Source: Paenibacillus solanacearum | GTDB taxonomy: Bacteria; Bacillota; Bacilli; Paenibacillales; NBRC-103111 | Assembly: GCF_910593845.1 (NCBI RefSeq) | Contig: NZ_CAJVAS010000003.1 | Span: 62,001-126,000, forward strand | Length of the DNA: 64,000 nucleotides | Direction: 5' to 3' | Shown: positions 9,285 to 18,724 of the stretch, one piece after another | Numbering within the stretch: position 1 is the stretch's first letter | How the letters are laid out: each line of letters starts with the position of its first letter | Made by a program: the position numbers and the translations under genes | Notes under the pieces: generated by a model | Told to the model about the DNA's origin: nothing | The model's input: the letters and a program-made list of their open reading frames with translations, nothing else | The model's database searches: none

Positions 9285-12200
9285 TTGAGAATCGCGGTTA
9301 TCGCCGGAGCTGTCTTTCTGTGCGCGGTGCTGCTGATCGCGGCCGCGGCGATGAAATCCGATCGCGCGCGGCCCGGGGAAGCCGCACCGGATCGGTCGGC
9401 GTCTTCGGGTTCCGCCCAGGGCCAGGCTCCGGAGCCTATGCTGCTGGACGACGGGGCGGCGAACGTTCATCCCGGAAGCTGGCGGAAGACCGTCGCCCAG
9501 GGAAGCATGAACATCGCGCAGGACCCGCAGACGGTACACCGTGCAGGCGCAGCCATACGCATGGAAGCTCCCGCAGCGGCGGAAGGAGCGATCGGGAAGC
9601 GATATCCGGTTAACGGCGGCATGCCCTATGTGGTGGACGTATGGATGAAGGCCGACGGCCTGAAGACCGGCAAGTCGGCGGTGAAGACCGTTGTCACGCC
9701 GCTCCGCGAAGGACAGGAGCTGACGAAGTCATCGGCGCCGATCCGGTTCGAAAGCCCCGTGTACGAACGGGATACGGAGTTCACAAGGCAGCGCGCCTAC
9801 TTCATCGCGCCGAAGGAGGCCGACAGCGTCAACGTGCAATTTCAGCTCGCCGGGCCGGGAAACGTATGGTTTACCGAGGCGTCGGTCGAACGCCGCCCCG
9901 CGTGGCAGGAGATCATCGGCAAATACGATAGCTCGCGGGTCAAGCATCCGGTGGCGGGCGATTTGGCGAAGATGATCGCTTCGTGGCAGTGGACGCCGAT
10001 CGCCAAGGAAAGCGAGGCGGACATCCGCAAAGCCGTAGCGCCCTTGATGCGGATGGAGGAGCAGGAGCTGATCGCTGCCGCCCAGGCGGAGGCCGCCAAT
10101 CGCAAATATGTGGACGAGCACGCGGAATTCGAAGCGATGGCGCGCCGGCTGTCGATTCTGTACAGCAAGACGAAGGACGAGGCGTATGCGCGCCGGGCGA
10201 TCTTGATCATGACGCAGTTCGCCGCCTCTCACGGCGATGTGCCGAAGCTGATCAAGGACAATGATTTGTTTCACTCGCACGGCAAGTACATACCGGTCGA
10301 CGTGCTGTACGGATATGACCTGATCTACAATTCCGGGGAGTGGAAGCAGGTCGACGCGAAGCTCGGGGTTTCCTCGCGCGAGCTGGTGGAAGGATGGATT
10401 CGGTCCGCCGTGCTCGATCTGTATAATCTGTGCAACGACGAATATTACAGCAATATTGTGCCTTACGGTCTGCGCAACGCTTTCGGCGCGGCGGTCGTCC
10501 TCGGCGATCCGGACATCATCCGTATGTTTTTGCCGTGGGCCGATACGATGTTCAGCGGCCGGCAGTTTCATGCCGACGGGATGTGGCAGGAGGGAACGCC
10601 TTCGTACAACAACCAGGTGGCGGCCAATGCGCTGCTCGCCTTCCAACTGCTCAAGGAATCGTATCAAGACCCGGAAGGCTATACCGACTCTCGTTACGGG
10701 CGTCTGGACCGGACCGATCTGTCGCTCAGATACCCGATTTTGGCGAAGTCCAAAGAAATCGCAAGCATCATGGCGTTTCCGAACGGCGCGCCCGTCGCCC
10801 TGCACGATACATGGCCCAAAGACCCGGCTCAAGTGGCGCCGGGCAATCCGATCCTGCGAAACAAACTGAAAAACATCGAGCTGTGGCACTTCGGCCATTT
10901 TGCGCTGACCCAGGGCGACGAGCGGAACGCGACGCAGGTGCACCTGACGTTTCCGCCGTTGTCCGAAGGATTGCCTTACACGGCGGGGCACTATCACGGC
11001 AATCATCTGGGGCTCATCCTGTGGGGGGCTGGCATGGAGATGCTGCCTGATGCCGGTTACCCGAAAGGCCCGAACCGGTATTTCTCGATGGATACGGTAT
11101 ACCATAACACCCCTTGGGTCTGGTCCGCGGATGCGGAGCCTTACAAGCAGTCGCAAAGCTTGTTCACGCGGCCTTCGCTGCTCGCTTACGATCCGGGCGA
11201 CGCCAGCCAGAAGCAGGTGCAGCTCGTCGAAGCGTCCGAGCCGGGACCGGCCCGTGACGGGGCCGAGGTCAAACGCCGGCTGCTCATGCTGGTGCAGCTC
11301 GAAGGGAACCGCGCTTACGCAGTGGACGTGAGCCGGCTGAAGGGCGGTCAGGCGCATGAGCTGTTCATGCACTCGTCGGAGGACGAGGATACGGAGATGA
11401 ATGCTTCCCTGCCTTTAACCGGGCACGACGGCACGGTTCAGGATTATATGAAGGCGATCGGCAAGGAGCAGGGATTGTCGGGCTACCGGGATAAAATGAG
11501 CTCGCCGCAAACGGGCGACGGCAGCCGCGACTTCCGGTTTACCTGGACGGGGGCGTCCAGCGGTTCAAGCGTGCGTGCATATATGAACGGCGTGCCGGGC
11601 GGCGAAGTGATCTTCTCGCAAATTCCGTCGATCCGCCGTACCGGCAACGATCCGGCCCAAGCGGGAGACTACCCCGCCTGGCATTTGTACCGCAGGCACT
11701 TGGTCGGTCCCGGCGAAGCGACCCGCTACGGCGCGATCTACGAAACGTGGCGAAAGCAAGAGCAGCCGCTCCTTCGTTCGGTTGCTTGGCCGACTCCCGA
11801 TCCAGCCGACGATATGACGGTGGCGGCGGTCGTCCAGACGGACCGGTTCACCGACACGATCTATATTAGCGACGATACGCAAGAACGGACGGTTTCCGGC
11901 ATGCGATTGGCGGGGAAAGCCGCCGTCGTTCGCCAGGAAGCGTCGACCGGCAGCGTGCTCTGGGGATACGTGTACGGACAAGGGACAATCCGGGCCGGCG
12001 ATTTCACCGTACAAGGCGCGCCCGATTACAATTTGAAGGTTGTACGCGCGGAAGGCTCGCTCAACCGGGCGGCCGCCAATACGCTGGTGGTTGACGGGAA
12101 GCTTCCGGATGACGGCTCGCTGAGCGGCGCGTGGCTGCGCACGGAGTTTCCCGACCGTTCCGGCTACGGCATGCGCATCGAAAAAATCCAGGACGGCAGC

Positions 12201-12401
12201 ACGATCGTTCTGCAGCAGCCGCCAGGCTTCGAAGTGACGCCGTCCGGCGTGAGAATGCTCTACTTTCCGAGCGCGGTCGACCCAGCTAACGGCAATCACA
12301 AGCTGCACCGCTCGGACTCCCGCTTTTACGTCGACCGGGTCTATTCGGGCGACGTCCGGATGGAGCTGAGACGGCCGGTCTTCCTGAAAGCCGGCAAGTA
12401 G
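9285..12401 (+). CDS. membrane-anchored heparinase II/III-like polysaccharide lyase
   Basis: About 1038 residues. A single N-terminal hydrophobic helix (residues 1-22, MRIAVIAGAVFLCAVLLIAA) anchors it, followed by a Ser/Ala/Gly-rich linker, a beta-rich carbohydrate-binding-like region (about 50-210), an (alpha/alpha) toroid region with GRQFHADGMWQEGTPSYN, and a C-terminal beta-sheet domain of heparinase II/III type. Candidate catalytic or structural histidines are in HYHGNH (569-574), and the motif DAGYPKGPNRYFSMD follows. I prefer the TTG at 9285, eight bases after GGAAGGAAG; a GTG at 9276 is also in frame but overlaps that site. It is the only enzyme of the locus with an obvious export signal, so it may make the first extracellular cuts. 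Substrate (heparan, chondroitin or another uronate polymer) is not determined. Confidence 0.8.
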   Translation: MRIAVIAGAVFLCAVLLIAAAAMKSDRARPGEAAPDRSASSGSAQGQAPEPMLLDDGAANVHPGSWRKTVAQGSMNIAQDPQTVHRAGAAIRMEAPAAAEGAIGKRYPVNGGMPYVVDVWMKADGLKTGKSAVKTVVTPLREGQELTKSSAPIRFESPVYERDTEFTRQRAYFIAPKEADSVNVQFQLAGPGNVWFTEASVERRPAWQEIIGKYDSSRVKHPVAGDLAKMIASWQWTPIAKESEADIRKAVAPLMRMEEQELIAAAQAEAANRKYVDEHAEFEAMARRLSILYSKTKDEAYARRAILIMTQFAASHGDVPKLIKDNDLFHSHGKYIPVDVLYGYDLIYNSGEWKQVDAKLGVSSRELVEGWIRSAVLDLYNLCNDEYYSNIVPYGLRNAFGAAVVLGDPDIIRMFLPWADTMFSGRQFHADGMWQEGTPSYNNQVAANALLAFQLLKESYQDPEGYTDSRYGRLDRTDLSLRYPILAKSKEIASIMAFPNGAPVALHDTWPKDPAQVAPGNPILRNKLKNIELWHFGHFALTQGDERNATQVHLTFPPLSEGLPYTAGHYHGNHLGLILWGAGMEMLPDAGYPKGPNRYFSMDTVYHNTPWVWSADAEPYKQSQSLFTRPSLLAYDPGDASQKQVQLVEASEPGPARDGAEVKRRLLMLVQLEGNRAYAVDVSRLKGGQAHELFMHSSEDEDTEMNASLPLTGHDGTVQDYMKAIGKEQGLSGYRDKMSSPQTGDGSRDFRFTWTGASSGSSVRAYMNGVPGGEVIFSQIPSIRRTGNDPAQAGDYPAWHLYRRHLVGPGEATRYGAIYETWRKQEQPLLRSVAWPTPDPADDMTVAAVVQTDRFTDTIYISDDTQERTVSGMRLAGKAAVVRQEASTGSVLWGYVYGQGTIRAGDFTVQGAPDYNLKVVRAEGSLNRAAANTLVVDGKLPDDGSLSGAWLRTEFPDRSGYGMRIEKIQDGSTIVLQQPPGFEVTPSGVRMLYFPSAVDPANGNHKLHRSDSRFYVDRVYSGDVRMELRRPVFLKAGK

Positions 12402-12442
12402 GGCCGCCGGTATGACTCTTTTCTGATACCATGCTTCCTTGC

Positions 12443-12472
12443 AAGCCCATTCTTCGCGGAATGGGCTTTTTT
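12443..12472 (+). terminator. rho-independent terminator closing the glycosaminoglycan locus
   Basis: A 10-bp perfect stem, AAGCCCATTC with GAATGGGCTT, a six-base loop and six Ts. It ends the transcript of the heparinase-like gene. Confidence 0.85.
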
Positions 12473-12645
12473 GCACTTGCTCGGCAGCGGGGACAATGTC
12501 GGTCGTTGCAGGCATTTCCCATTCCAGTATTAAAAAATCGGGACGCGAATGCCGATATATATTCGATAGGCTTGTTCGGCCGAATGAAGATGACTTGTAA
12601 GGTTGAAAAGGTTGAAATTAAGATTGGGGTACATGAAGAGGGGAT

Positions 12646-15030
12646 GTGGGTTTTCCGTTGGAGCATGTTCATGGTTCTTACGATGGAGTGCTTGTGTTTT
12701 GCTCGTATGTCGTGGCCGTTGTCGCCTCGTATACGGTGCTTGATTTGGCTGGAAGAATCGGGTCGGCCCGAGGCTTGCGGCGGTGGCTGTGGATCTTTTT
12801 CGGGGCTGTCGCGATGGGGATGGGCATTTGGTCGATGCATTTCGTCGGCATGCTGTCCTTTACGTTGTCCGTCCAGGTTCCGTATAACTTGCGGCTTGTT
12901 GTCTTGTCCGCGCTGGCTGCCGTGGCCGCCTCGTTCATCGCGTTGTTTCTCGTCGGGCGGCAATGTCTGAAGCTGTCCCAGCTGCTTGGAGGCGGCGTGC
13001 TGCTGGCGACAGGCATAGCGGCAATGCACTACATCGGAATGGCTGCGATGCAGATCGATATTTCGTACGATCCGGTATTTTTTGCGCTTTCCATCGTGAT
13101 TGCGCTTGTCGCTTCCATAGCCGCGTTGTGGCTCGCGTTTTATTTCCGCAAAGACGCAGAGCAGGGGGAAGTAGGGAAGAAGCTGGGGAGCGGCTGCATC
13201 ATGGGGGCTGCGATAGTCGGCATGCATTATACGGGGATGGCTGCCGCCAATTTCAACATGGGCGGCCACATGGAGCTGTCGTCAGGCACGATGCTTGATC
13301 ATAAGCTGCTCGCATACTTTATTGCAGGCGGTACATTGTTTACGCTTGGCCTGTCCCTGCTCGGCATCTTCATTTCCAAACGCTTTTCATCCAAAGAATC
13401 GGAAATACAGGAAAAATCGCATGAGATCTACATCATGAATCAGGAGCTCCGTATGTTGAACGAAAACTTGGAGCAGCTGGTTCGCGAACGGACGGCGCAG
13501 CTGGAAAAAGCGCATGACGAAGCGATCGAGGCGAATAAGATCAAGAGTCAATTTTTGGCCAATATGAGCCATGAACTTCGCACGCCGCTCAATGCGATTA
13601 TCGGATACAGCGAAATGCTGATTGAAGAAGCGGAGGATATGGGGGAGCCGACGTTCGTCCAGGATCTCGGCAAAATTAACAAGTCCGGCAAGCATTTGCT
13701 TGCGCTCATTAACGACATACTGGACATCTCGAAGATCGAAGCCGGCAAGATGGAATTGTATTACGAAGACTGCGACTTGACTTCCCTGCTTCAAGACATA
13801 GCCAATACTTCCAAGCCGCTGATCGAGAAAAACGGGAATCGGCTCGTACTCCGGACGGTGGATGGCCGCATCGTGACCGATGTGACCAAGCTGAGGCAAG
13901 TGCTGTTCAATCTGCTCGGCAATGCGAGCAAGTTCACGGAGAACGGCGAGATCGCCTGCGAGGTGGCCCGCGAGGCACGGAACGGTACCCAAGGCTACAG
14001 CTTTATGGTAAAAGACTCGGGAATCGGCATGACGGCGGAACAAGTGGAGAAGCTGTTTCAGCCGTTCACGCAAGCCGATGCGTCGACAACCCGCAAATAC
14101 GGCGGCACCGGGCTGGGACTGGCGATCAGCAAGCACTTCTGCAGCTTGATGGGCGGCGACATCGTCGCGACGAGCGAGTTCGGTGCGGGGAGCACATTCA
14201 CCTGCTGGCTGCCGGAGATGCCGGCAGGATTCCGCTCCGAGACGGACGCCCCGGAAGAGCATCTGGACGCGGACGGTCATCCGGACGAGGTCAGCATTCT
14301 GCTTATTGACGACGAACCGTTCAATCAGCAGCTCATGCGCCGCTATCTGGCCAAGGAAGGGTGGACGCTGGCGTTTGCCGACAGCGGCAGGCAGGGATTG
14401 GAACTGGCGAAGAAGCTGCGTCCGAAAGTGATTTGTCTGGACATCCTGATGCCCGGCATGGACGGATGGAGCGTCTTGTCCCTCCTCAAGAACGATTCGG
14501 AGCTGGCCGGCATCCCGGTCGTCATTTGGTCGATGACCAGTGACCGACAGCTCGGCTACACGCTCGGAGCCGCAGAATTTATCGCCAAGCCGATTCAACG
14601 CGATCAGCTTATCGAGTCGATGGGCAAATATGTACCGGCGCGGGCCGGCCATTCCGTTCTGGTCATCGAGGATGATACGACAACAAGCGAAATGATGGCC
14701 AAGCTGCTGGAAAAGGAAGGGTATGCCGTCACGCAGGCAGGCAACGGACGAATTGCACTGGAATGCATGCAGCGGGAGACGCCCGAGCTGATTTTGCTCG
14801 ATTTGATGATGCCGGAGATGGATGGATTTCAGTTCGTAGCGGAGCTGCGCAAGGAGGCAGCCTGGAGCGGCATACCGATCATCGTCTGCACCGCCAAAAC
14901 GATGACATCTGAAGATCGGGTGAAGCTGAACGGTTACGTGAAGGGCGTTATGCAAAAAGGTTCATTCGATCACAAAGAGCTGTTAGCGGACGTCAGCCGA
15001 TACATCGCCGCAGGCGCCCGACCCAAATAA
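12646..15030 (+). CDS. MHYT-domain hybrid sensor histidine kinase with two receiver domains
   Basis: A 794-residue membrane sensor kinase. Seven transmembrane helices in residues 15-245 carry three MHYT-type motifs (MHFVGM at 64, MHYIGM at 127, MHYTGM at 193), a fold proposed to sense oxygen, NO or CO through copper. A coiled coil (about 250-295) leads to the dimerisation domain with phospho-acceptor His309 in SHELRTPLN. The ATPase domain shows NLLGNASKF, KDSGIGM and GGTGLGLAIS. Two receiver domains follow, with predicted phospho-Asp599 and Asp719 and switch lysines 648 and 771. There is no DNA-binding or enzymatic output domain, so a phosphorelay partner is expected elsewhere. The start is probably GTG 12646, just after GAAGAGGGG; TTG 12658 is an alternative. 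Confidence 0.92.
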   Translation: MGFPLEHVHGSYDGVLVFCSYVVAVVASYTVLDLAGRIGSARGLRRWLWIFFGAVAMGMGIWSMHFVGMLSFTLSVQVPYNLRLVVLSALAAVAASFIALFLVGRQCLKLSQLLGGGVLLATGIAAMHYIGMAAMQIDISYDPVFFALSIVIALVASIAALWLAFYFRKDAEQGEVGKKLGSGCIMGAAIVGMHYTGMAAANFNMGGHMELSSGTMLDHKLLAYFIAGGTLFTLGLSLLGIFISKRFSSKESEIQEKSHEIYIMNQELRMLNENLEQLVRERTAQLEKAHDEAIEANKIKSQFLANMSHELRTPLNAIIGYSEMLIEEAEDMGEPTFVQDLGKINKSGKHLLALINDILDISKIEAGKMELYYEDCDLTSLLQDIANTSKPLIEKNGNRLVLRTVDGRIVTDVTKLRQVLFNLLGNASKFTENGEIACEVAREARNGTQGYSFMVKDSGIGMTAEQVEKLFQPFTQADASTTRKYGGTGLGLAISKHFCSLMGGDIVATSEFGAGSTFTCWLPEMPAGFRSETDAPEEHLDADGHPDEVSILLIDDEPFNQQLMRRYLAKEGWTLAFADSGRQGLELAKKLRPKVICLDILMPGMDGWSVLSLLKNDSELAGIPVVIWSMTSDRQLGYTLGAAEFIAKPIQRDQLIESMGKYVPARAGHSVLVIEDDTTTSEMMAKLLEKEGYAVTQAGNGRIALECMQRETPELILLDLMMPEMDGFQFVAELRKEAAWSGIPIIVCTAKTMTSEDRVKLNGYVKGVMQKGSFDHKELLADVSRYIAAGARPK

Positions 15031-15045
15031 ATCAAGGCTTGCTTC

Positions 15046-15085
15046 GAACAAGGCATCCGAATCCCAGGTGCCTTGTTCTTTTATT
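15046..15085 (+). terminator. rho-independent terminator after the hybrid kinase
   Basis: A 10-bp perfect stem, GAACAAGGCA with TGCCTTGTTC, a 13-base loop and a T-rich tail (TTTTATTT). Confidence 0.85.
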
Positions 15086-15264
15086 TATCCATTTTGTCAA
15101 GAGAAATATGGACTATTATTTCTAATCGTTTTCTAATAAACGCGGTTTATCCCAGAGAACAAGCGGAATCATGCCTGCCGTGACAATATATGGGCGCCGA
15201 ATGTATGTTATCGTGGTTGTAGCACATGACAAGCCAAATACGATAAACTCGGAGGTACACATAG

Positions 15265-15984
15265 ATGAACACAACAAAACATCGATTTAGCCAAGCCGTC
15301 CTGGGTATCAGCTTCAGCATGCTGCTGGCCGTGTCCGGAACGATTGCGGTCGCCCCGCAATCGGCTTATGCCGCAACCGCATCGAAAGCCTCTGTCGTCG
15401 ACAACATTATCGCGACAGGCAAACAATATATGAATGTCCGCTACTTGCATGGGGCCGAGGCGGGAAGAACGGATGCGTTCGACTGCTCCTCGTTCACCCA
15501 ATACGTATACAAGCAGAACGGCATTGAACTGCCGCGCTCGTCCCGACAGCAGTCGAAGGTCGGGAAAGTCGTGAAGAAAAGCGAGCTGCAGCCGGGCGAT
15601 CTGGTGTTCTCGGACACGGATCGCGACGGCACGATCAACCATGTCTCGATTTATATGGGGAACGGCAAGCTGCTGCATACGTATAAAGTCGGCATCGGCG
15701 TCACCATTTCCGACTTCAAGGGCAGCATCTGGGACGAAACGTTCGTAACGGCACGCGACGTCATCGGCGGCGACCGTCAATCCAACGGGGATACACAGCA
15801 GCCGGCGGACAATACACCGAAGCCTGTCAAGCATCCGGCGCCTTCCAATGAACAACCGTCTTACGACGATAATTACACTTCGCCGCGTTATGATGACCGC
15901 GATCGCAGCAGTGATCCGTGGAATTCGGGATATGAGCGGCAGCCGCGCAATCCTTACGATTGGTTTAACTCGTTCTTCTATTAA
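15265..15984 (+). CDS. secreted NlpC/P60 peptidoglycan endopeptidase
   Basis: A 239-residue cell-wall hydrolase. The signal peptide is cleaved after Ala36 (QSAYA). The NlpC/P60 papain-like domain follows directly, with the catalytic Cys74 in DCSSFTQ, His126 in INHVSIYMG, and a third polar residue, His138, in LLHTY. The family cleaves D-Glu to diamino-acid bonds in stem peptides. The C-terminal 65 residues are rich in Pro, Asp, Tyr and Ser and look unstructured. There is no SH3 or LysM binding domain. GGAGG lies at the right distance before the ATG. It appears monocistronic, with a terminator on each side. Confidence 0.93.
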   Translation: MNTTKHRFSQAVLGISFSMLLAVSGTIAVAPQSAYAATASKASVVDNIIATGKQYMNVRYLHGAEAGRTDAFDCSSFTQYVYKQNGIELPRSSRQQSKVGKVVKKSELQPGDLVFSDTDRDGTINHVSIYMGNGKLLHTYKVGIGVTISDFKGSIWDETFVTARDVIGGDRQSNGDTQQPADNTPKPVKHPAPSNEQPSYDDNYTSPRYDDRDRSSDPWNSGYERQPRNPYDWFNSFFY

Positions 15985-16011
15985 TATATACGAATCGCTT
16001 CACAACAATAC

Positions 16012-16057
16012 AATGCCTCCGGAGCTGCATGAGCAGCCCTCGGAGGCATTTGTTTTT
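16012..16057 (+). terminator. rho-independent terminator after the NlpC/P60 gene
   Basis: Perfect AATGCCTCCG/CGGAGGCATT stem with a 19-base loop that is itself partly self-complementary (AGCTGC...GCAGC), followed by TTGTTTTT. Confidence 0.85.
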
Positions 16058-16099
16058 GAAGTATGAGGTGACGACGGCTGTCGTCGTTGTGCGAACCGC

Positions 16100-17023
16100 T
16101 TATCCGGAAGCTTTGGCCGAGTGCGGATGAGGCATGGCCGCCTGCTTCAGCGCTGCTGGTTTACGATTGACCCAATAGATGCTTACCCCGATCAGAATCA
16201 GTCCGATGACCAGATTGAAGGTGAACGGCTCCTTCAAAAAGAGCGTGCCGCTGAACACGGAGATGAGCGGGACTAGAAAGGTGTACGAGGCGACCTTGCT
16301 TGCCTCGCCCGATTGGACGAGCTTGAAATATACGGCCCATGAGGCTGATATGCCGATGACGATACCGAAAACAAGGCCGACGATATAAGGAATGTTCCAT
16401 ACGATCTCGGCAAAGCCCTCCGTGACGGAACCGGCTCCGGTCAGGACGATTCCTCCGAAGAAGCATTGGAAGGCAACCAGCCATAATGAATCGACGCGGC
16501 CGCTTGTTTTTTTGACATACACGGTGCCCAGCGCCCAGCTCAGTCCGGTCATCAGCGCAAGAACGATGCCGACGATGGCGATATGGCCCGAGAAGCCCCC
16601 GGCACTGACTGTTGCGACGCCGAGAAAGCCGATGACGAGTCCGGCGATCTTGGAAGTGTTCATCGGCTCCCCGAGCCACAGCCAGGCGAATACCCCGACG
16701 AGTACGGGCTGAAGATAGACGAGCACGGAGAACAGGCCGGAGGGCATGTACATCAGACCGACGGTCTGCAGCCCGTAAAACAAAATGACGTTGAACACGG
16801 AAGATATCAGATACACTTGCCAATTTTGCTTCCATCGGATCAAGCTTCTTCTCGGATATAATAATGCCGCCAGCATCAGTCCGCCAAGCAGCGTGCGCAT
16901 TCCTGCGAACAGAAGAGGGGGCGTGTAAGCCAGCGCAATTTTATAGATCGGCCAGGAGGCGCCCCATACCGCTACGAGAAAGGTAATGAGGAAGAAGGAT
17001 TGCATTCGTGATATGTTCTGCAT
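16100..17023 (-). CDS. DMT-superfamily (EamA) metabolite exporter
   Basis: A 307-residue integral membrane protein with about ten transmembrane helices in two EamA repeats. Typical features are VAVWGASWPIYKIAL in the first helix and LQPVLVGVFAWLWLGEP at the end of the first repeat, with the equivalent FLKEPFTFNLVIGLILIG in the second. Family members usually export amino acids or other small metabolites; the substrate is not predictable here. The start follows AAAGGAGCGACAGAC. It lies 111 bases downstream of an MFS transporter gene on the same strand and may be cotranscribed with it. Confidence 0.9.
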   Translation of the reverse strand: MQNISRMQSFFLITFLVAVWGASWPIYKIALAYTPPLLFAGMRTLLGGLMLAALLYPRRSLIRWKQNWQVYLISSVFNVILFYGLQTVGLMYMPSGLFSVLVYLQPVLVGVFAWLWLGEPMNTSKIAGLVIGFLGVATVSAGGFSGHIAIVGIVLALMTGLSWALGTVYVKKTSGRVDSLWLVAFQCFFGGIVLTGAGSVTEGFAEIVWNIPYIVGLVFGIVIGISASWAVYFKLVQSGEASKVASYTFLVPLISVFSGTLFLKEPFTFNLVIGLILIGVSIYWVNRKPAALKQAAMPHPHSAKASG

Positions 17024-17134
17024 GATGTCTGTCGCTCCTTTTGAAAAAAAACAATAGAACCATCATACTCCTCCAGCTCCCGGATCACAATACTTTGTAT
17101 CAGGCTGCACATGCGGCGCGCCTGCCCTCCGATT

Positions 17135-18436
17135 TTACATTGCGGCAGCTGATGGATTCGCAGACTCGCTTCGCGCAGCCAACCGCCGGCGATCAAGCCG
17201 CGGCATGATCCGCGTATAAATCCATATGCCCGTCAGCCCCGTCGCCGCGAACATCAGCACCATCACTTCTTTCGGCAAGAAGGTGCCGAGCGTAATGTTA
17301 AGACCTGCGATCATCATCGCTCCGCGGTAAACAAGGTTAAACATCGCCATGTACGAGCTTCTCGCTTCGGTCGGCGGCAGATCGGCAAGATAGGCTTGTC
17401 TGACGGGAACGTTCATCAGCTCGCCGATCGTGACAACGAGCATGGCCCCAATCAGCGTCCAGCCGTGATTGCTGTAGGAGATCGTCAAGAATCCTGCGGT
17501 GAATATAAACAAGCCGGTAAAGAACGAGCGTTTCTCGCCGCTGCGGTCGATCAGCCGGTTGACGAACATCGCGAACAGCACAACTAACGCGGTATTCTCC
17601 GTGCGCAATATGCCCAGGATGCTGACGCCGTTTACCGGTATGGCGTAGCCAAACAGCGATAACGTTTGCGCTTGCATCTCCTCATTCAAGCGGACGCTGA
17701 TATAGCTGGTCAAGTTAAACTCCAGCGACAGCACGAGCATCGTGGCCAGCGTAAACAGCATGAACGATGTGTCTTTGGCCACCATCTTGTAGTTTTGCGC
17801 CACGTCGGCTATAATGCGCGGCTTCTTGCCGGTGAAGGCTTTTCCGGTGGCAGGCCGGCTTTCGGTAATAAAAAAAAGCACGAGAATGACGGAAACCAGC
17901 GAAGCGAAAGCGAGCGTGACGAAAATTTCAAATAAATAATGGCTGAAGAAAAATCCGCCCACGATGCCGCCGAGCGCAACCGACAGATTGGAGGTCCAAT
18001 ACGTTATGCCATAAATAAACCGCCGGTGCTGCGGCGGGGTCACGTCGATCAGCATGGCAGTCGAGGCCGGGTCTGACAAGCCGGAACAAATGCTGTTCAT
18101 CATCATCATGGCCATCGTAATCCAGGCGGCTGCAAAAGGCGAGATCGCTCCCGGAATGTTGGCTAAGGCCATCGTCACAATTGCGGCCAGCCGCAGCAAT
18201 TCAGCGAAAGCGATTACTTTCTTCCGTCCTGCGAGATCCGCGAAGTATCCGCCGTAAAATCCGGCCAAAAATCCCACCGCAACATTAATCATGATCAGCG
18301 CGCCGGTCAAGCCGCTACCAAGCCGTTCTGCCGAATAAATCGCCATGAACGGAAACACCATGCCGCCGATCACATCGGTAATAAACTTTTCAAGCAGACG
18401 AATCTTGACGTTCGGATGAAACTCTCTCCATTTCAT
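17135..18436 (-). CDS. MFS transporter
   Basis: A 433-residue major facilitator with twelve predicted helices. The motif-A-like loop between helices 2 and 3 reads GGYFADLAGRKKVI. The frame is open for 20 more codons upstream, but I place the start at MKWREFHP because GAGAGGATC precedes it. It is divergent from an AraC-family regulator gene whose start is 288 bases away, so that regulator is a plausible controller. The substrate is unknown; the overall look is of a DHA1-type drug or sugar efflux pump. Confidence 0.9.
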   Translation of the reverse strand: MKWREFHPNVKIRLLEKFITDVIGGMVFPFMAIYSAERLGSGLTGALIMINVAVGFLAGFYGGYFADLAGRKKVIAFAELLRLAAIVTMALANIPGAISPFAAAWITMAMMMMNSICSGLSDPASTAMLIDVTPPQHRRFIYGITYWTSNLSVALGGIVGGFFFSHYLFEIFVTLAFASLVSVILVLFFITESRPATGKAFTGKKPRIIADVAQNYKMVAKDTSFMLFTLATMLVLSLEFNLTSYISVRLNEEMQAQTLSLFGYAIPVNGVSILGILRTENTALVVLFAMFVNRLIDRSGEKRSFFTGLFIFTAGFLTISYSNHGWTLIGAMLVVTIGELMNVPVRQAYLADLPPTEARSSYMAMFNLVYRGAMMIAGLNITLGTFLPKEVMVLMFAATGLTGIWIYTRIMPRLDRRRLAARSESANPSAAAM

Positions 18437-18724
18437 TGCAGCAGATCCTCTCGAAACATAGTGATGGGCTCGTTCTAATTTGTTGTAAAATATCATTTCA
18501 TAATTTTGATTCGACTATGAAATTATACTTCACGGACGGCCATTTGTCAGCAGTTTCCTTTGGAGGAGCATACGATTTTTTTCGCGAAGCAGGAATCGTT
18601 TTCAAGCCGTCCGCTCCGTAGTATAATAAGGTATAAGCAAGTCTACTGGACAGCTGGAGACGCCGCATACTTTGTGCTGCGTCTTTTTTGGCATGGAGGT
18701 TCGGTACATGACGGAGGGGGAGCG

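Noticed and set aside
17024..17134. Remnant of a coding sequence between the DMT and MFS genes
   Set aside because: A short minus-strand frame (…SLIQSIVIRELEEYDG) looks protein-like but has no start or recognisable family and is too short to call a pseudogene.
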